Assembly: GCA_023458555.1 (NCBI GenBank)
Contig: JAEWYS010000020.1
Location: 186,001 to 250,000, forward strand
Origin: Bacteroidota bacterium
Lineage (GTDB): Bacteria; Bacteroidota; Bacteroidia; Cytophagales; Cytophagaceae
Direction: 5' to 3'
Length of the DNA: 64,000 bases
A program made the position numbers and the translations under genes. A model generated the notes under the pieces. That model had not been told where the DNA came from. It saw only the letters and a program-made list of their open reading frames with translations, and ran no database searches. This document shows positions 62,854 through 64,000 of this stretch, piece after piece; position 1 is the stretch's first letter; each line of letters starts with the position of its first letter.

Positions 62854-64000
62854 TTAAAAAGCATATACTGCTGCCAAAAGCGCAGTAATGCCCATATTCT
62901 TAGCACTCGCCCCATCAGGAACAACTTTCTGAGAATAATTGTCCATCCGAATTTCAGGAATGAATGTCAGATTTCCCGCTTTGATATTGCCGGAAAGAGT
63001 AAGTGCAAGCACATCTGCTTTTCCGGAAGCATCATAGGCTCCGATCACTCCAAACCCACTATTAAATTCACTGAAATATTCTCCTCTGAAACCGAGAGCA
63101 AAGGCATCAGTAAATGCATACTGAGGATATAAAGCTAGTCCCCAATATCCATTAGACACACTTGTACTTGTTTCTTCAACGGAAGTTCCGTCAGCAGATG
63201 CCGAATAGACTTTGCTGCCGGAAAATGCATTATATGTTGTATTCAGACCAAGATAGAATGCGTCTGTCAGATTCCAGCCTGTAGTAAGATCAATCTGAAA
63301 CTGAGGTTTGGAAGATACCATAGTTTCCCCACCCAAAATAGCAGCTTTCACAAGATCTTTACTTGCATTTACTGTTCCGTCCTGATCACCGTAGATCACA
63401 TTAAGAAAAGCCGAACCGGCATCTGCCGTATAGCCAAGCTGGGCTCCCAAGGTGTAGGTATTGGTTGGATTAAACTCTGTAAAATCTGTGGGGTTCATTA
63501 CTGCCAGCATAGCACTAAACTTTTCAGAGATAGCAATATCAGCTCTCAATCCAGTATGAGAAAAAGGCCCATATGAAAACATGTAAGAAGTGCTATAATT
63601 GAAATTTCCCACAGGCGATATTACTTCATAACCTAGAAATGTATTGAAATTTCCCAGTGTTAGCTTAAACGCATCTGTCACTTTCCAATAGGCATACAAC
63701 TGATTAACAATATTGGAGCTTCCGGCAGAAAGGAAAACAGCATCTGCTCCTCTTGGCCCGTAGACAAGATCTGCCACGAAGCCAGCTTTTTTTCCTTCTT
63801 TGGCTACAACAAGATTGACCATACCCAAAGCAATTCCGTTTTTGTTGGCAAACGCTGTCGGAGGCGCCCAATCTCTATCAGCTCCGATTACACCTCTTGC
63901 ATAGGTATCAACAGAACCTGAAATTACGAGCCCTCCTGATGATTCTTCAGTAACTTCCGTTTCATCCTGCGCTTTCGCCACAATTAAGACGCCAAATAAG
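62854..64000 (-). CDS. Outer-membrane porin (OmpL-like, bbp2 type), 5' end cut off
   Basis: The frame stays open to the right edge. The nominal start (GTG 63981) lies inside a signal peptide: upstream codons read LFGVLIV before AKAQDE, so a few N-terminal residues are outside. The mature protein (about 370 residues) has an acidic start and alternating strands of a barrel, with VISGSVDTYARG, VVAKEGKKAGFVADLVYGPRG, LTLGNFNTFLGYEVISP and a terminal aromatic residue (AVYAF). This fits the putative beta-barrel porin-2 family of Bacteroidota. In other genomes such genes often neighbour ammonium transport genes; that context is not visible here. Confidence 0.85.
   Translation of the reverse strand, partial: LFGVLIVAKAQDETEVTEESSGGLVISGSVDTYARGVIGADRDWAPPTAFANKNGIALGMVNLVVAKEGKKAGFVADLVYGPRGADAVFLSAGSSNIVNQLYAYWKVTDAFKLTLGNFNTFLGYEVISPVGNFNYSTSYMFSYGPFSHTGLRADIAISEKFSAMLAVMNPTDFTEFNPTNTYTLGAQLGYTADAGSAFLNVIYGDQDGTVNASKDLVKAAILGGETMVSSKPQFQIDLTTGWNLTDAFYLGLNTTYNAFSGSKVYSASADGTSVEETSTSVSNGYWGLALYPQYAFTDAFALGFRGEYFSEFNSGFGVIGAYDASGKADVLALTLSGNIKAGNLTFIPEIRMDNYSQKVVPDGASAKNMGITALLAAVYAF

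Noticed and set aside
1..64000. tRNA, rRNA, CRISPR, insertion sequence, prophage or integrase
   Set aside because: I looked through the gaps on both strands and found no cloverleaf, regularly spaced repeats, transposase or phage genes. Small tRNAs could still be missed by eye.

Overview
The window is chromosomal DNA from a gliding member of the Bacteroidota, most likely of the class Cytophagia. This rests on four observations: a complete gldK-gldL-gldM-gldN motor locus of the type IX secretion system (T9SS) with a PorP/SprF-type protein and an SprE/PorW lipoprotein; proteins with T9SS C-terminal sorting domains; an ATP synthase operon that lacks the beta and epsilon genes, as is usual in this phylum; and promoters of the Bacteroidota type (TTG, 17-23 bases, TAnnTTTG), seen most clearly before purK and metX. 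I saw no tRNA, rRNA, CRISPR array, insertion sequence or prophage. The region reads as stable core genome with one decayed gene.

Layout. 0-1.8 kb: 3' part of purM and a UbiA-like membrane protein. 1.8-8.7 kb (minus): one long operon that begins with a catalytically dead M23 peptidase and a bactofilin, continues with atpZ and an AtpI-like protein, and ends with atpB-E-F-H-A-G. 8.7-15.5 kb (plus): sprE/porW, a class A penicillin-binding protein and uvrC. 15.7-26.3 kb (minus): an Omp85-type protein, a WecA/MraY-like transferase, a DUF4271 membrane protein, HemD, PorP/SprF and gldK-L-M-N. 26.4-29.6 kb (plus): hemW, a small helical protein and a compact M1 peptidase. 29.7-37.8 kb (plus): branched-chain amino acid operon leuA-C-D-B-ilvD-ilvB behind a Leu/Ile/Val leader peptide and an attenuator hairpin. 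37.8-39.5 kb (minus): folP-cdaA. 39.5-42.8 kb (plus): a DUF1599 protein, a DoxX-family protein, a lone OppB-type permease and aroK. 42.9-46.8 kb (minus): a thioredoxin with a T9SS tail, a FadL-like barrel and a repeat-rich lipoprotein. 47-50.7 kb: proS, an M42-type peptidase and a TPR protein. 50.8-51.5 kb: a broken T9SS cargo gene. 51.7-56.3 kb (minus): an AsmA-like protein, then metX behind a SAM-I riboswitch. 56.5-62.6 kb: a MscS channel, the purK-purE-terC-epimerase operon and a membrane-bound MutS paralogue. 62.9-64 kb: a porin cut by the window edge.

Themes. Much of the window is envelope biology: secretion and gliding machinery, peptidoglycan synthesis, an Omp85 protein, AsmA, porins and a bactofilin/pseudo-peptidase pair. 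The amino-acid operons show RNA-level control visible in sequence: attenuation for leu/ilv and a SAM riboswitch for metX. LeuA lacks its feedback domain and ilvB has no neighbouring ilvN, so attenuation may carry unusual weight here. The best candidates for something not well described are the dead-M23/bactofilin head of the ATP synthase operon, the HemD/DUF4271/WecA-like/Omp85 genes upstream of the T9SS core, and the thioredoxin that carries a T9SS export signal.
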